Shown here one piece after another: positions 15,673 to 25,687 of a DNA stretch of 64,000 nucleotides. The stretch comes from Prevotella bivia DSM 20514 (lineage in GTDB: Bacteria; Bacteroidota; Bacteroidia; Bacteroidales; Bacteroidaceae). Position 1 is the first letter of the stretch. Every line of letters starts with the position of its first letter. The notes beneath the pieces were generated by a model that saw only the letters and a program-made list of their open reading frames with translations, was not told the DNA's origin and did no database searches. Location of the stretch: the NCBI RefSeq assembly GCF_000262545.1, contig NZ_JH660660.1, positions 830,975 through 894,974 on the forward strand, read 5' to 3'. Both the position numbers and the translations under genes were made by a program.

Positions 15673-16710
15673 TTAAAGGTCGAAGAGGTTGGGTTGCATA
15701 GGGTTGGCTGCTTGATAATTGCGCCCTAGGTGGTCGTAAGCCAATTGGGTAGCAACACGCCCGCGAGGTGTTCGCTTAATAAATCCTTCCATAATGAGGA
15801 AAGGCTCATACACTTCTTCCACCGTACCACTGTCTTCTCCTATGGCAGTAGCAATGGTCGAAACGCCCACTGGGCCACCTCTAAACTTATCAATGATAGT
15901 CAGTAGTATTTTATTGTCGATTTCATCGAGACCGTATTGGTCTATGTTGAGTGCTTGGAGCGACATAGTTGCTATCTCTGGTGTGATGGTTCCGTTACCT
16001 TTCACTTGTGCAAAGTCGCGCACACGGCGAAGCAATGAGTTACAAATACGTGGTGTTCCACGAGAACGGAGGGCTATTTCTGCAGCCGCTTCGTCTATAA
16101 TAGGCACTTTCAGTAGTGCTGCTGAGCGTTTGATAATGCGCTGAATAGTTGCGGTATCATAATACTCTAGGTGCATGTTAATACCGAAACGCGCACGCAA
16201 TGGAGCTGTTAGCAGACCGCTACGGGTGGTAGCTCCTACTAGGGTGAATGGGTTAAGATCTATCTGAATGCTGCGTGCCGATGGTCCTTTATCTATCATA
16301 ATATCAATGCGATAATCTTCCATAGCTGAGTAAAGGTATTCCTCTACAACGGGCGATAATCGGTGGATCTCGTCAATAAAAAGAACATCGTTAGGCTCAA
16401 GACTTGTTAGGATGCCAGCCAAATCGCCCGGCTTGTCAAGCACAGGGCCTGAGGTTATTTTGAAACCCACGCCCAATTCGTTGGCAATAATATTGCTAAG
16501 GGTGGTTTTTCCAAGTCCGGGAGGACCGTGAAGGAGGGTATGGTCGAGTGGTTCACCTCTGTATTTAGCAGCCTCAACAAACACGTTAAGATTTTCAACG
16601 ACCTTTGCTTGACCGCTGAAATCATCAAATTTTAATGGGCGAAGGGCGTTCTCAAAGTCCTTTTCTGCCGATTGTAATCGTTCTTCTCTTATATCAAAAT
16701 CTTCAGACAT
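15673..16710 (-). CDS. ruvB: Holliday junction branch migration ATPase RuvB
   Basis: Hexameric AAA+ motor that with RuvA drives branch migration of Holliday junctions in recombination and repair. The 345-residue protein has Walker [15 protein letters not shown] (about 59-72), Walker [12 protein letters not shown] (about 109-119), sensor 1 [18 protein letters not shown] (about 159-176) and a C-terminal winged helix with [11 protein letters not shown] and RTPRGRVAT. Complete and of normal length. No ruvA or ruvC nearby. Its promoter lies in a 66-bp repeat unit. Confidence 0.97.
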   Translation of the reverse strand: MSEDFDIREERLQSAEKDFENALRPLKFDDFSGQAKVVENLNVFVEAAKYRGEPLDHTLLHGPPGLGKTTLSNIIANELGVGFKITSGPVLDKPGDLAGILTSLEPNDVLFIDEIHRLSPVVEEYLYSAMEDYRIDIMIDKGPSARSIQIDLNPFTLVGATTRSGLLTAPLRARFGINMHLEYYDTATIQRIIKRSAALLKVPIIDEAAAEIALRSRGTPRICNSLLRRVRDFAQVKGNGTITPEIATMSLQALNIDQYGLDEIDNKILLTIIDKFRGGPVGVSTIATAIGEDSGTVEEVYEPFLIMEGFIKRTPRGRVATQLAYDHLGRNYQAANPMQPNLFDL

Positions 16711-16728
16711 CTTTATTCTTCTATGCTG

Positions 16729-16814
16729 TTTATCTTATGCAAAGATAATACAAATGAGTATAATACAAGCTTGCTTGAGTATTATCGAGTGCAATTTATC
16801 TTATGCAAAGATAA
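16729..16814. repeat. 66-bp promoter-linked hairpin repeat, locus A (one unit)
   Basis: The segment TTTATCTTATGCAAAGATAA occurs at 16729-16748 and again exactly 66 bp later at 16795-16814. Between them lie a central CAAGCTTGCTTG palindrome and the GAGTATAATAC / GTATTAT arms. The end repeat carries minus-strand TATCTTTG, a -7 box, facing ruvB. Confidence 0.8.
16740..16768 (-). promoter_or_regulatory. Putative ruvB promoter
   Basis: Minus-strand TATCTTTG at 16747-16740 with TTG at 16768-16766, an 18-nt spacer. The -7 box lies 29 nt before the ruvB ATG. Confidence 0.5.
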
Positions 16815-16967
16815 AATAAACGTTGTGATTGAGGAAATCGTTAATCGTCTTTTTGTTTATAGCTAAATACCGAGATAAAGATAAAAGGTTTATTCCTCTT
16901 ATATTAAATAGTAAATGAAATTAAAATGATATATACAAAATCACGTGCAAATATGGAAATAATTATC

Positions 16968-16975
16968 TAATTTTG
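16968..16975 (+). promoter_or_regulatory. -7 box of the yitT-like gene
   Basis: TAATTTTG matches TAnnTTTG, 35 nt upstream of the GTG start at 17011. Confidence 0.5.
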
Positions 16976-17010
16976 CATACAATTATACAACGTTTTAAAA
17001 GACATTAGCC

Positions 17011-17961
17011 GTGAGTATTAGTAAGAAACAATTGTATCGAGAGATTATTGATTACGTAATGATTGCCGTAGGTATGGTATCATACGCAATCGGGTGGACT
17101 ATTTTCTTGTTGCCAAACAACATAGGAAACGGTGGTGTGGCAGGTCTTGCATCTATTATTTATTGGGGTACAGGCACACCTATTACGGTAACATACTTTG
17201 GTATGAACGTAATTTTGTTGGCGATCGCACTCAAAGTTTTGGGTTGGCGTTTCTGTGTTCGTACGGTGTATGGTGTGATAACGCTTACTGTTGCAGTGGG
17301 TGTGATGCGTACAGCTTTCCCAAATCCTATGATCTTACACTCTCAGCCGTTTATGGTAACCATTATAGGTGGTATCTTTTGCGGTCTTGGTGTAGGTTTT
17401 GGACTAGCTTATAACGGAAGCTCTGGTGGATCGGATATTGTTGCTGCTGTGGTGAACAAATATCGTGACATATCGCTAGGGCGTGTTATTTTGCTTTGCG
17501 ACATCATTATTGTATCGCTTAGCTACTTTGTTCTGCACAGTTGGGAGCAAGTAATTTATGGTTATGTAACGCTGTTTACGATCTCGTTTGTTGTCGATCA
17601 GGTAGTGAACGTAGGACGTCAGTCGGTGCAATTCCTCATCATTTCCGAGCGCTATGAAGAAATTTGCGAAGCAATTATCGGTGGTACTCATCCAAGAGGT
17701 TGTACACTTCTTGATGCACAAGGTTACTACACAGGTCATGAAACAAAGATTATCCTTACCGTAGCGCGTAAGCGTGAGGCACCTATGTTGTATCGTTTGA
17801 TCGATGAAATAGACCCTAATGCCTTCATAACACTGAATCGTGTAAGTGGTGTTTATGGTAATGGCTTTGATCGTCTAAAGGTAAAACGCAAAAAACAAGG
17901 TGCTAGAATGCAGGGATTAGCTGCGCCTATAGCCAAAGAAGAGAACTTAATGGAGGTTTAA
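17011..17961 (+). CDS. YitT family membrane protein
   Basis: A 316-residue inner-membrane protein of the YitT/DUF2179 type. The N-terminal part has about six hydrophobic helices (for example MIAVGMVSYAIGWTIFLLP, GFGLAYNGSSGGSDIVAAVVNKY near 137), and a soluble C-terminal DUF2179 domain follows from about residue 215 (QFLIISERYEEICEAIIGG, then the glycine-rich RGCTLLDAQGYYTG). Members are proposed transporters without an agreed substrate. GTG is the likely start. It is followed 49 bp later by the DUF5687 gene on the same strand. Confidence 0.88.
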   Translation: MSISKKQLYREIIDYVMIAVGMVSYAIGWTIFLLPNNIGNGGVAGLASIIYWGTGTPITVTYFGMNVILLAIALKVLGWRFCVRTVYGVITLTVAVGVMRTAFPNPMILHSQPFMVTIIGGIFCGLGVGFGLAYNGSSGGSDIVAAVVNKYRDISLGRVILLCDIIIVSLSYFVLHSWEQVIYGYVTLFTISFVVDQVVNVGRQSVQFLIISERYEEICEAIIGGTHPRGCTLLDAQGYYTGHETKIILTVARKREAPMLYRLIDEIDPNAFITLNRVSGVYGNGFDRLKVKRKKQGARMQGLAAPIAKEENLMEV

Positions 17962-18010
17962 ACCTTCATTAAGTGATAACTGAAAAATCTAAAATACTAA
18001 TAGTCGAAGT

Positions 18011-19405
18011 ATGTTAAGACTACTACTACAATTATGGTGGACACAGAAAAAACGTACCTTTGATTGGAAGAAACTAGGCATTTTGGTCTATTTCTTCCTA
18101 TGTTTTATGGCAGTGATAGGTGCTTTTCTTTGGGGATTTGGTACCAATTTCTCCCAAATTTTACACGAAAGAGCATTACAAAGTATCGTTGTTCCTCTAG
18201 CAATGAGTGTTATTCCCATTTGTCTTATGTCTATGTTTATGATGAAAATAGAGGAAAATGGTATGGACAATGCCATCAAGTCGCGACCTTTTACGAAACT
18301 TACTTGGGGGAAGTTTATTATTGTTTCAAATATAATAGATTATTGGACAGCTTTCCCACCCATATTAATAACACTCATAGCATGCTTTATAATGCCCTTT
18401 GGTTATGCTTTGTTAGCCTTTGTCCTAGCATATATTATAAGTACTACAGTGGCTCTTTTTGTTACAAGTGTGCGCCTTTCTAATAGTTATCTTTTAACAA
18501 CAGCTACATGGGTGGGTTTTGTTTGTTTCTTAATGTTTATCACTCCTGTAGTTATTGTTGGGATTTCATTCTTTTCTCCGATAGTTTCAGCCTTTGTGGT
18601 GATACTCTTTGTGTTGCTATATGCGGGTAGTATCTTTGTTTTTATCTATAATCTTAATACCTATGATGAGCAAAAAAAGACAACGATACGTGGCGGAAAA
18701 GAAGGAAAGGTAGGTATATTTACGATGGAATGGGCGGCTTTATGGCGTACAAAACGTTTTAAGAAGCCGATAATCTTATTGTTATTAATATTCACAGGAG
18801 AAGCTTATTTCATGGGAAATATAAGTGGATCTGATGAATATTGGACGAATAAGATGAACTATTATATGTTCTTCCTCTTTATTATCTCCTATGCTCCAAT
18901 TATATTAGGGCAGTTTATGCTAGGTGTTGAGGCAAATTTCATCGATGGACTCCTTACCAAACCATACGCACTTGAGGATCATTTGATTGATAAATACCAC
19001 TTTTTTATATGCTTAAATTGTATTTCAGCTATGTTATTAGTGCCGGGTGTGTTCTTTAAATTATGGGGAATAGACCTTATTATCACCTCTGTTATCTACA
19101 GTTTTGCGCTCGATTTGCTATTGTTCTTTACTTGTTTAAAGTCGAGTAGAGTAGATCTTTTCTCAAGCGGATTCTTCAATTACCAAGGAGCTAATATGGG
19201 TTTTAACGTGTTTGGATTGCTACCTTTATTCCTACTAGCCATCTATGTCACGCTTTTAATCTTGTTTCCGTCTGTTTATTTAGCAGAGGCAATCCTTTGT
19301 GTAGTGGGCATTATAGCCTTTGCTCTTCATAAGAAGGTTATAAAAATGATAGCTAATAAGTTTAAAGCAAAGAAGTATGAACGCTTAGAAAAGCTAAGAC
19401 AATAA
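18011..19405 (+). CDS. DUF5687 family ABC-type membrane permease
   Basis: A 464-residue polytopic membrane protein with about 10-12 hydrophobic helices, of the Bacteroidota DUF5687 family. It begins MLRLLLQLWWTQKKRTFDWKK, an amphipathic basic head followed by the first helix, and has a central loop EWAALWRTKRFKKPIILLL that resembles the coupling region of ABC-2 type permeases. The ATPase gene starts 31 bp downstream, so the two probably form one exporter. Substrate unknown; the 464-aa length suits a single permease subunit that dimerises. Confidence 0.8.
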   Translation: MLRLLLQLWWTQKKRTFDWKKLGILVYFFLCFMAVIGAFLWGFGTNFSQILHERALQSIVVPLAMSVIPICLMSMFMMKIEENGMDNAIKSRPFTKLTWGKFIIVSNIIDYWTAFPPILITLIACFIMPFGYALLAFVLAYIISTTVALFVTSVRLSNSYLLTTATWVGFVCFLMFITPVVIVGISFFSPIVSAFVVILFVLLYAGSIFVFIYNLNTYDEQKKTTIRGGKEGKVGIFTMEWAALWRTKRFKKPIILLLLIFTGEAYFMGNISGSDEYWTNKMNYYMFFLFIISYAPIILGQFMLGVEANFIDGLLTKPYALEDHLIDKYHFFICLNCISAMLLVPGVFFKLWGIDLIITSVIYSFALDLLLFFTCLKSSRVDLFSSGFFNYQGANMGFNVFGLLPLFLLAIYVTLLILFPSVYLAEAILCVVGIIAFALHKKVIKMIANKFKAKKYERLEKLRQ

Positions 19406-19436
19406 GGTAATGAACAATTAAAGCATGGAATAAACT

Positions 19437-20141
19437 ATGGATATTCAATTTTCAAACCTCAAAAAACAATACGGTGATACTACTGTACTAGATATAGAAA
19501 ACTTAACAATCAATCAGGGAGAACTTGTAGGCTTAGTAGGTAATAACGGTGCTGGTAAGACTACTTTAATGCGTCTTATGCTCGACTTAATAGAGAAAAC
19601 AGATGGTGATGTTCTCATTGGTGGAGCCAATGTCTGTGAGACAGAACAGTGGAAAGAGTGGGTTGGCTCGTTCATTGATGGTAGTTTTCTTATCGAATTC
19701 TACAGTCCAGAGGAGTATTTCAACTTCATTGCTAAGGCTTATCATATCTCTGAAGCCGATCTTCAACAACGTTTAGCCGAGTTTTCTGCTATTGATGGTG
19801 GCGAAATATTGGGTACTAATAAGCTGATAAAGGATTTTTCACAAGGTAATAAACAAAAGATAGGTATTATAGGCGCTATGATTGTTACGCCCAAAGTGCT
19901 AATCTTAGACGAACCTTTCAACTATCTTGACCCTTCTTCACAGATCTTTGTGGCTAAGAAGATCCAACAAATTTGTAGCGAACAAGGTACAACCGTCCTC
20001 ATTTCTAGCCATAATATTCAGTTTGTTTCTGATATTTGTTCTCGCATCTTGTTACTTGAAAAGGGTAAAGTAATCAAAGATATTAAGCCAAACGATGGCG
20101 ATAACGTTGCCGAAATCAATGCTTATTTCGAGCAACAGTAG
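19437..20141 (+). CDS. ABC transporter ATP-binding protein
   Basis: Cytosolic ATPase of the exporter formed with the DUF5687 protein. The 234 residues contain Walker A GNNGAGKTTLM (about 35-45), a signature motif DFSQGNKQKIGI (about 138, in place of LSGGQ), Walker B VLILDEPFNYLD (about 156-167) and an H-loop with ISSHN. The signature variant is common in ABC-2 type exporters. It is followed by a strong terminator. Confidence 0.92.
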   Translation: MDIQFSNLKKQYGDTTVLDIENLTINQGELVGLVGNNGAGKTTLMRLMLDLIEKTDGDVLIGGANVCETEQWKEWVGSFIDGSFLIEFYSPEEYFNFIAKAYHISEADLQQRLAEFSAIDGGEILGTNKLIKDFSQGNKQKIGIIGAMIVTPKVLILDEPFNYLDPSSQIFVAKKIQQICSEQGTTVLISSHNIQFVSDICSRILLLEKGKVIKDIKPNDGDNVAEINAYFEQQ

Positions 20142-20163
20142 AGATTTTTGATGCAGATAAATA

Positions 20164-20208
20164 AAAAAATAGGAGCGGTATGACACATCAACCTGCTCCT
20201 ATTTTTTT
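20164..20208 (+). terminator. Terminator after the ABC transporter genes
   Basis: AAAAAATAGGAGC at 20164-20176 pairs with GCTCCTATTTTTT at 20195-20207. It can act in both directions. Confidence 0.85.
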
Positions 20209-20210
20209 AC

Positions 20211-20282
20211 TTTTACGTTCAATAAAAGTGTGTTTTACTTTCAGCAAAAGTGCCTTTTACGTTCAATAAAAGTGTGTTTTAC
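20211..20282. repeat. Three-unit 22-bp tandem repeat
   Basis: Units start at 20211, 20233 and 20255 with TTTTACGTTCAATAAAAG, TTTTACTTTCAGCAAAAG and TTTTACGTTCAATAAAAG, then a partial TTTTAC. The period is exactly 22 bp. On the minus strand each unit begins GTAAAA, similar to the AGTAAAAG units of the larger arrays, but the A/T core is missing. It lies between convergent genes. Confidence 0.8.
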
Positions 20283-20297
20283 ACTCTCATGTATAGC

Positions 20298-21878
20298 TCA
20301 TCGTCCTATTACTTCCAATGCTTTTTTCACGATATTACTCTGCTCATTCCATACTCGGAAGTACTCACTCATATCCCAAAGATCACGAGCTATGAGCGCT
20401 TTAAGCTGTAGTTTCATGTATTTTTGTGTGTTCTGAAGCTCTTTCTCGTCCTTTGCTTCTAGCTTTTGCTTCTTCCCTTCGGCAAAGATCTGGTCGATAA
20501 GCGATTGAGGTATCATATAGTTTTTATCGAAAACTTCAAACGATTTGTATTGCGACTTTAGCTGTTTACGGTTTTGATCGGCATATTTCAAATAAGCATC
20601 CATCACAATATTCTTAGCTATTAGTTGTCGATGCAAACGCGTATATTGCATAGTATCAAGCGGAACAAACACATCTGGCATGATACCCCCACCCCCATAC
20701 ACAATGCGTTTCTGTACCTTTGTATAGTACTTCTGCGACTTATCAAAATGGATACTATCAGCGTTTGTCAACTCTCCGTGCTTCAATCGGTTCTCAAGAT
20801 CCATATCATAATCGTCTTGATCTCCTTTTTTGTAAGGTTTCTGAATACATCTACCACTAGGTGAATAATAGTGAGCTACGGTGAGACGGATCATACTTCC
20901 ATCGGGCAAATCGATAGGACGTTGCACTAATCCCTTACCAAAGGTGCGGCGACCAATCACCATTCCGCGATCATTATCTTGTATAGCACCGCTCACAATC
21001 TCGCTTGCTGAGGCTGTAAACTCATTCACAAGCACATACACTTTGACATCTTTTAGTTTGCCACGACCGTTCGCACGAAACTCCTGACGCTTGATACTGC
21101 GCCCCTCTGTATAAACGATCATATCACCATATTGTAAGAACTCATTAGCAATCTGTACGGCTGCTTGCAGGTATCCACCGCCATTATCTTGCAAGTCGAT
21201 GATCAGTTGCTTCATACCCTTGTGCTGAAGCGAGTCAACAGCAGTCATAAACTCGTTGTAAGTCTTAGCACCAAAACTACCCCAGCGGATATATCCCACT
21301 TCAGGGCGAATCATATATGCCGCATCTAACGTGTGTACAGGGATCTTTGCACGCGTAACAACAAACTGCAAACGGTTCTTCACTCCACGGCGTACAATAG
21401 TGAGTTTCACCTTCGATCCCTTGCGTCCGCGAAGCTTTTTCATGATGTCTATTCTGTCCATCTTTACCCCAGCAATCGTTGAATCGTTAACCGCTACAAT
21501 GCGATCGCCAGCCATAATGCCCACTTTCTCCGATGGTCCATTCACTACAGGCTGAATAACCACCAAAGTATCACTCATCATGTTAAACTGAACACCAACA
21601 CCCTCAAAGTCGCCCTCTAAAGGTTCGTTCATGGCTTTGGTTTCCTTTGCATTCGAATAAGTTGAGTGAGGATCTAGCTCTTTGAGCATTCCTCGAATGG
21701 CATCCTCTGCTAGCTTTTGTTCGTTTACAGAGTCAACGTAAAACGAGTTAATAGCCATTTCCGCCATTTGTAACTTGCGAAGTGGAGAGTTGCTACTAAA
21801 GTTAAACTTCAGTTGCGCACTTGCTAGCGATGGCAACAACGCTAGTACGGCAGCCAATACTAATATTTTTTTTCTCAT
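20298..21878 (-). CDS. ctpA: S41 family C-terminal processing peptidase
   Basis: Periplasmic PDZ serine protease that trims or degrades exported proteins from their C-termini. The 526-residue protein has a signal peptide (MRKKILVLAAVLALLPSLASA), a PDZ domain (about 88-175, with the VGVQFNM and VGIMAGDRIVAV segments) and the S41 core. The catalytic dyad is Ser290 in FTASASEIVSGA and Lys315 in RRTFGKGLVQ, with the expected 25-residue spacing. The C-terminal helical extension is long. It starts 33 bp after the parE stop, so co-transcription is likely. The symbol reflects the family, not proven orthology. Confidence 0.9.
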   Translation of the reverse strand: MRKKILVLAAVLALLPSLASAQLKFNFSSNSPLRKLQMAEMAINSFYVDSVNEQKLAEDAIRGMLKELDPHSTYSNAKETKAMNEPLEGDFEGVGVQFNMMSDTLVVIQPVVNGPSEKVGIMAGDRIVAVNDSTIAGVKMDRIDIMKKLRGRKGSKVKLTIVRRGVKNRLQFVVTRAKIPVHTLDAAYMIRPEVGYIRWGSFGAKTYNEFMTAVDSLQHKGMKQLIIDLQDNGGGYLQAAVQIANEFLQYGDMIVYTEGRSIKRQEFRANGRGKLKDVKVYVLVNEFTASASEIVSGAIQDNDRGMVIGRRTFGKGLVQRPIDLPDGSMIRLTVAHYYSPSGRCIQKPYKKGDQDDYDMDLENRLKHGELTNADSIHFDKSQKYYTKVQKRIVYGGGGIMPDVFVPLDTMQYTRLHRQLIAKNIVMDAYLKYADQNRKQLKSQYKSFEVFDKNYMIPQSLIDQIFAEGKKQKLEAKDEKELQNTQKYMKLQLKALIARDLWDMSEYFRVWNEQSNIVKKALEVIGR

Positions 21879-21911
21879 AATGGTTCTTTCTATGGTTATG
21901 ATGGTAGGCGG

Positions 21912-23858
21912 TTAATAAGCGATATTCTCGTCAACGATGTCTTCCTCCACCACCAGATTATCAATGATAAAGTTTTGGCGTTCCATCGTATTCTTGCCCA
22001 TGTAGTACTCCAAGAGCTTCTGTACCTGATCATTTTTGTGTAAGGTTACTTGTTCAAGGCGCATGTCTGGACCGATGAAATGGGCAAATTCGTCGGGCGA
22101 GATCTCGCCTAGTCCCTTAAAACGTGTAATCTCTGGTTCTGGTCCTAATGCCGAAATCGCCTCTAATCTTTCCTCTTCCGAGTAGCAATAACGCGTGATA
22201 AAGTCGCTTTTCTTTTCTCCTTTTGCCTTATTCTTATCAGCTTCCGCAATCACTTTCTTATTCTTTATCTTCGTTCTACGATTGCGCACGCGGAATAGAG
22301 GTGTTTGCAATACATATACGTGTCCTTTCTTAATCAGTTCGGGAAAGAACTGTAAGAAGAAGGTAATAATGAGCAATCGAATGTGCATACCATCTACATC
22401 GGCATCGGTAGCTACAATCACCTTGTTGTAACGCAGACTATCTAAGCCCTCTTCTATGTCTAAAGCAGCTTGCAGAAGATTAAATTCCTCATTTTCATAT
22501 ACCACCTTTTTTGTCAGTCCAAACGAGTTTAGCGGTTTACCACGAAGCGAGAATACTGCTTGCGTATTCACATCACGGCTTTTGGTAATTGATCCACTTG
22601 CCGAGTCGCCCTCTGTAATAAAGATAGCACTTTCCTCCTTTCTGTCATTCTTCACATCACTATAGTGGATACGGCAGTCGCGCAACTTTCGGTTATGGAG
22701 ATTTGCTTTCTTCGCTCTTTCTCGTGCTAGCTTTGTTACTCCAGCCATAGCTTTGCGCTCTCTTTCCGTTTCTTTGATCTTATTTTCTAGTATATCCGAG
22801 CAGTCTTCCTTATGAATATGAAGGTAGTTGTCTACATTTAGTTTAATAAAATCGCCCACATACTTATTTATCGTGTCGCCATCTGGTGCCATTTGTGTGC
22901 TTCCTAGCTTCACTTTCGTTTGCGATTCGAAAATAGGCTCCTCCACATTTACAGCGATTGCAGCTACTAGCCCGTTGCGAATATCACCGTATTCGTATTT
23001 ACCAAAGTACTCCTTAATGGTTTTTGCAATATGCTCTTTAAACGCCGTTTGATGCGTTCCTCCCTGCGTGGTATGCTGTCCATTTACGAAGGAATAATAT
23101 TCTTCGCCATACTGATTGGTATGTGTAAACGCTATCTCTATGTCTTCCCCTTTCATGTGAACAATGGGATATAGCGGATCCACCGTCATATTATCGGTTA
23201 GCAAATCTTTCAAACCATGACGGCTTAAGATACGGCGACCATTGTACATAATAGTCAGTCCCGTGTTCAAATACGTGTAATTGCGGAGCATTGTCTCCAC
23301 TATATCATCGTGGAACTGATAGTTTTTAAATAGCGTGTTGTCGGGCTCGAAATAGATAAAAGTACCGTTTTCATCGGTCGATTTCGATGTTTTGTCGTCC
23401 TTTAGTTCGCCTTTTTCAAACCATAGATGGCGCACCTTTCCCTCACGAAAACTCTTTACTTCAAACTTTGCGCTCAAAGCGTTTACCGCTTTCACACCCA
23501 CGCCGTTCAGTCCTACGCTTTTCTTAAAAGCTTTCGAGTCGTATTTACCACCAGTATTCAGCATCGACACTGCTTCTACTAGCTTTCCTTGTGGAATACC
23601 TCTACCATAATCGCGTACCGATACCCGAAGGTTTTCCTCTATATCTATCTCTATTCTGTTGCCAGCCTCCATCTTAAACTCGTCTATAGAGTTGTCGATA
23701 ACCTCCTTGAGCAAAACATAAATACCATCTTCTGGCAATTTTCCATCACCTAAGCGCCCTATGTACATACCCGGGCGTGTACGCACATGCTCCATATCCG
23801 ATAAGTGTCGGATATTATCATCGGTGTATTGCACTTTGCTTTTAGCTTCTTCAGCCAT
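21912..23858 (-). CDS. parE: DNA topoisomerase IV subunit B
   Basis: ATPase subunit of the type II topoisomerase that decatenates daughter chromosomes with ParC. The 648-residue protein shows the GHKL ATPase motifs ([35 protein letters not shown]) and a TOPRIM domain with [10 protein letters not shown] and [12 protein letters not shown]. The Bacteroidota ParE opening [20 protein letters not shown] and the lack of the long gyrase B insertions favour ParE over GyrB. Its partner gene is not in the window. A terminator separates it from the gene upstream. Confidence 0.9.
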   Translation of the reverse strand: MAEEAKSKVQYTDDNIRHLSDMEHVRTRPGMYIGRLGDGKLPEDGIYVLLKEVIDNSIDEFKMEAGNRIEIDIEENLRVSVRDYGRGIPQGKLVEAVSMLNTGGKYDSKAFKKSVGLNGVGVKAVNALSAKFEVKSFREGKVRHLWFEKGELKDDKTSKSTDENGTFIYFEPDNTLFKNYQFHDDIVETMLRNYTYLNTGLTIMYNGRRILSRHGLKDLLTDNMTVDPLYPIVHMKGEDIEIAFTHTNQYGEEYYSFVNGQHTTQGGTHQTAFKEHIAKTIKEYFGKYEYGDIRNGLVAAIAVNVEEPIFESQTKVKLGSTQMAPDGDTINKYVGDFIKLNVDNYLHIHKEDCSDILENKIKETERERKAMAGVTKLARERAKKANLHNRKLRDCRIHYSDVKNDRKEESAIFITEGDSASGSITKSRDVNTQAVFSLRGKPLNSFGLTKKVVYENEEFNLLQAALDIEEGLDSLRYNKVIVATDADVDGMHIRLLIITFFLQFFPELIKKGHVYVLQTPLFRVRNRRTKIKNKKVIAEADKNKAKGEKKSDFITRYCYSEEERLEAISALGPEPEITRFKGLGEISPDEFAHFIGPDMRLEQVTLHKNDQVQKLLEYYMGKNTMERQNFIIDNLVVEEDIVDENIAY

Positions 23859-23892
23859 ATTTTTTTCCTTCTTATCCTTATTTAGTAACTAC

Positions 23893-23920
23893 AAAAAGCC
23901 TCCCTATGGGGGAGGTTTTT
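23893..23920 (-). terminator. Terminator of the acyltransferase-like gene
   Basis: AAAAAGCCTCCC (23893-23904) pairs with GGGGGAGGTTTTT (23908-23920); T-rich on both sides. It lies between the acyltransferase stop and parE. Confidence 0.75.
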
Positions 23921-23928
23921 GGGTGATT

Positions 23929-25077
23929 TTACTGTATGCTCTTCTTCCAGCAGCGACGTCGCTTGTGAATTTCAGGATTTAGTGGTCCCCATTGGCTTTG
24001 TACCCCTTCGTTGGTTTCCATTTCTACCTGACTCTCGCCCCATTTAAATCCTGCTTTAGCAAAGCGTGGGATAAGGTCGGCAAAGAGCAAAGCGTTAGCC
24101 CCTTTTGAGCGATATTCTGGTAAGAACCCTACCAAAAGACAATCGACCCCCTCTGTTTTATTAAACTTAATGGCTCTTAGCAGATGCCACCACCCAAAGG
24201 GATATAACCGTCCGCGATGGCATTTTTGCAAGGCGCGGCTCAGCGATGGTATTGTGATACCCATACCAGCAATAGCGTCATTCTTGTTTCCATCCAAAAT
24301 AACGGTGATGAAATCGAGGTTCGCCAATGGGAAATACATCTGCACATACTGATCAATTTGGCGATCGGTAAGCTGTGAGAACCCATAAAGGTCTTTGTAA
24401 GTCTCGTTTACAATCTCAAAGAGTTTGCGACCATATCCACCCTCAAACACATCTTTCTTGGTGAGTTTCTTCACCTTGAGGTTGTATCTGCGTTGTATCA
24501 TGTTTGCAATCTTTGCATATTTCTCGGGTATTTCTTGTGGAACAACAAGAAACTGTTCTATATAGTCATTGTCCTTTTCCCAGCCTCCTAGCTGCTCTAA
24601 GTGCTTAGGATAATACTCATAGTTATAAATAGTGACCATTGTTCCAAGCTTATCGAAGCCCCACGTGAGCATACCTTCAGGATCCATATCGGTAAAGCCT
24701 AGCGGTCCAACAATCTGTTCCATGCCCCTGCTGCGGCCGAAATCTCCCACAGCTTTTAGCAAAGCCTCCGATACTTCTATATCGTCCACAAAGTCGATCC
24801 AGCCAAAACGCACATTTTTTGTTTGCCACTTCTCGTTTGCTTTATTATTGATAATAGCAGCTACACGCCCTACGAGTTTTCCCGCTTTATAAGCCAAATA
24901 GTATTCTGCCTCACAAAAATCGAAAGCAGCATTCTTATCCTTAGATAGCGTGTTCATATCATCGCTAAACAAGTTAGGCACATCATAAGGGCAGCCTTCG
25001 TAAAGGTCGTAGTGGAAGTCGATGAAAGTCTTTAAATCTTTCTTCGTCTCAACCTTTTTAATTTGTACTAATGACAT
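23929..25077 (-). CDS. GNAT-fold acyltransferase-like protein
   Basis: A 382-residue cytosolic protein conserved in Bacteroidota without assigned function. It appears to contain GNAT-like folds: an N-terminal half with YYLAYKAGKLVGRVAAIIN (about 60-78) and a C-terminal half with IAGMGITIPSLSRAL and LLVGFLPEYRSKGANALLFADLI (about 310), whose PEYRSKGAN resembles the acetyl-CoA-binding RGxG turn. The aromatic-rich central segment (MDPEGMLTWGFDKLGTM) is typical of this group. It stands alone with its own promoter and terminator. Substrate unknown. Confidence 0.68.
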   Translation of the reverse strand: MSLVQIKKVETKKDLKTFIDFHYDLYEGCPYDVPNLFSDDMNTLSKDKNAAFDFCEAEYYLAYKAGKLVGRVAAIINNKANEKWQTKNVRFGWIDFVDDIEVSEALLKAVGDFGRSRGMEQIVGPLGFTDMDPEGMLTWGFDKLGTMVTIYNYEYYPKHLEQLGGWEKDNDYIEQFLVVPQEIPEKYAKIANMIQRRYNLKVKKLTKKDVFEGGYGRKLFEIVNETYKDLYGFSQLTDRQIDQYVQMYFPLANLDFITVILDGNKNDAIAGMGITIPSLSRALQKCHRGRLYPFGWWHLLRAIKFNKTEGVDCLLVGFLPEYRSKGANALLFADLIPRFAKAGFKWGESQVEMETNEGVQSQWGPLNPEIHKRRRCWKKSIQ

Positions 25078-25115
25078 CTGTTTATGTTATGTTTTATATT
25101 TCGTTTTTAAGTATG

Positions 25116-25147
25116 CAAAAATAGCAATTAATAAGCAGAATGCCAAA
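25116..25147 (-). promoter_or_regulatory. Promoter of the acyltransferase-like gene
   Basis: Minus-strand TTTG (25147-25144), a 20-nt spacer and TATTTTTG (25123-25116): a complete Bacteroidota promoter with a leader of about 33 nt. Confidence 0.7.
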
Positions 25148-25248
25148 TAACTATCTATTTTTGTATAGAGTAAGCTATTGAAGTTACACACATTAGAGGC
25201 TGTGTGCAGCTCTTTTCTGCATAGCCCAATACTACCCTTTTAGCTGTC

Positions 25249-25449
25249 AAAGATAAAGTTTCATCAAGTAAAAGATAAGCTTTTGTGATGCAAAAGGTTA
25301 TCTTTTATATTGAAAAACAATTTATTTTTATTGTGTTTTTAATTTATTTTTATTGCAAAAATAGGTTATTTTTCATATCAAAAGATAATCTATTGTTAGT
25401 CAATAGGTTATCATTAACGTCTCGGAAGGTTATCTTTTACTAGAAAAGC
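25249..25449 (+). repeat. 22-bp modular repeat array, copy 2
   Basis: About nine degenerate units between divergent genes. Order: 21-bp unit, AAAAGATAAGCTTTTG (25270, 22 bp), AAAAGGTTATCTTTT (25292, 21 bp), cores AAAAACAATTTATTTTT (25313), GTTTTTAATTTATTTTT (25335) and AAAAATAGGTTATTTTT (25357, 23 bp), then AAAAGATAATCTATTG (25380) paired with CAATAGGTTATC, and a final degenerate unit. Of the five copies this is the one with the most complete right-hand dyad. Confidence 0.8.
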
Positions 25450-25687
25450 GGTGATGTATTACCTTATGATATAACTTATTTCGTCTACAGAACGCAATCG
25501 TTTGCATAGTATTTGCGCTTGATTTATATCATTTTGCTCTCTATGTTAAGCCGCAAAGCAGTAATTTTATGCCGCTAAATTAAAGTTATATTACAAGAAC
25601 TATTGTGTGGTGTCAGTTTATAATCCTATCAGTATGTTCTTTATGATGATACAACCTACGTATAGAAAATCTATTAATTACAACTAT

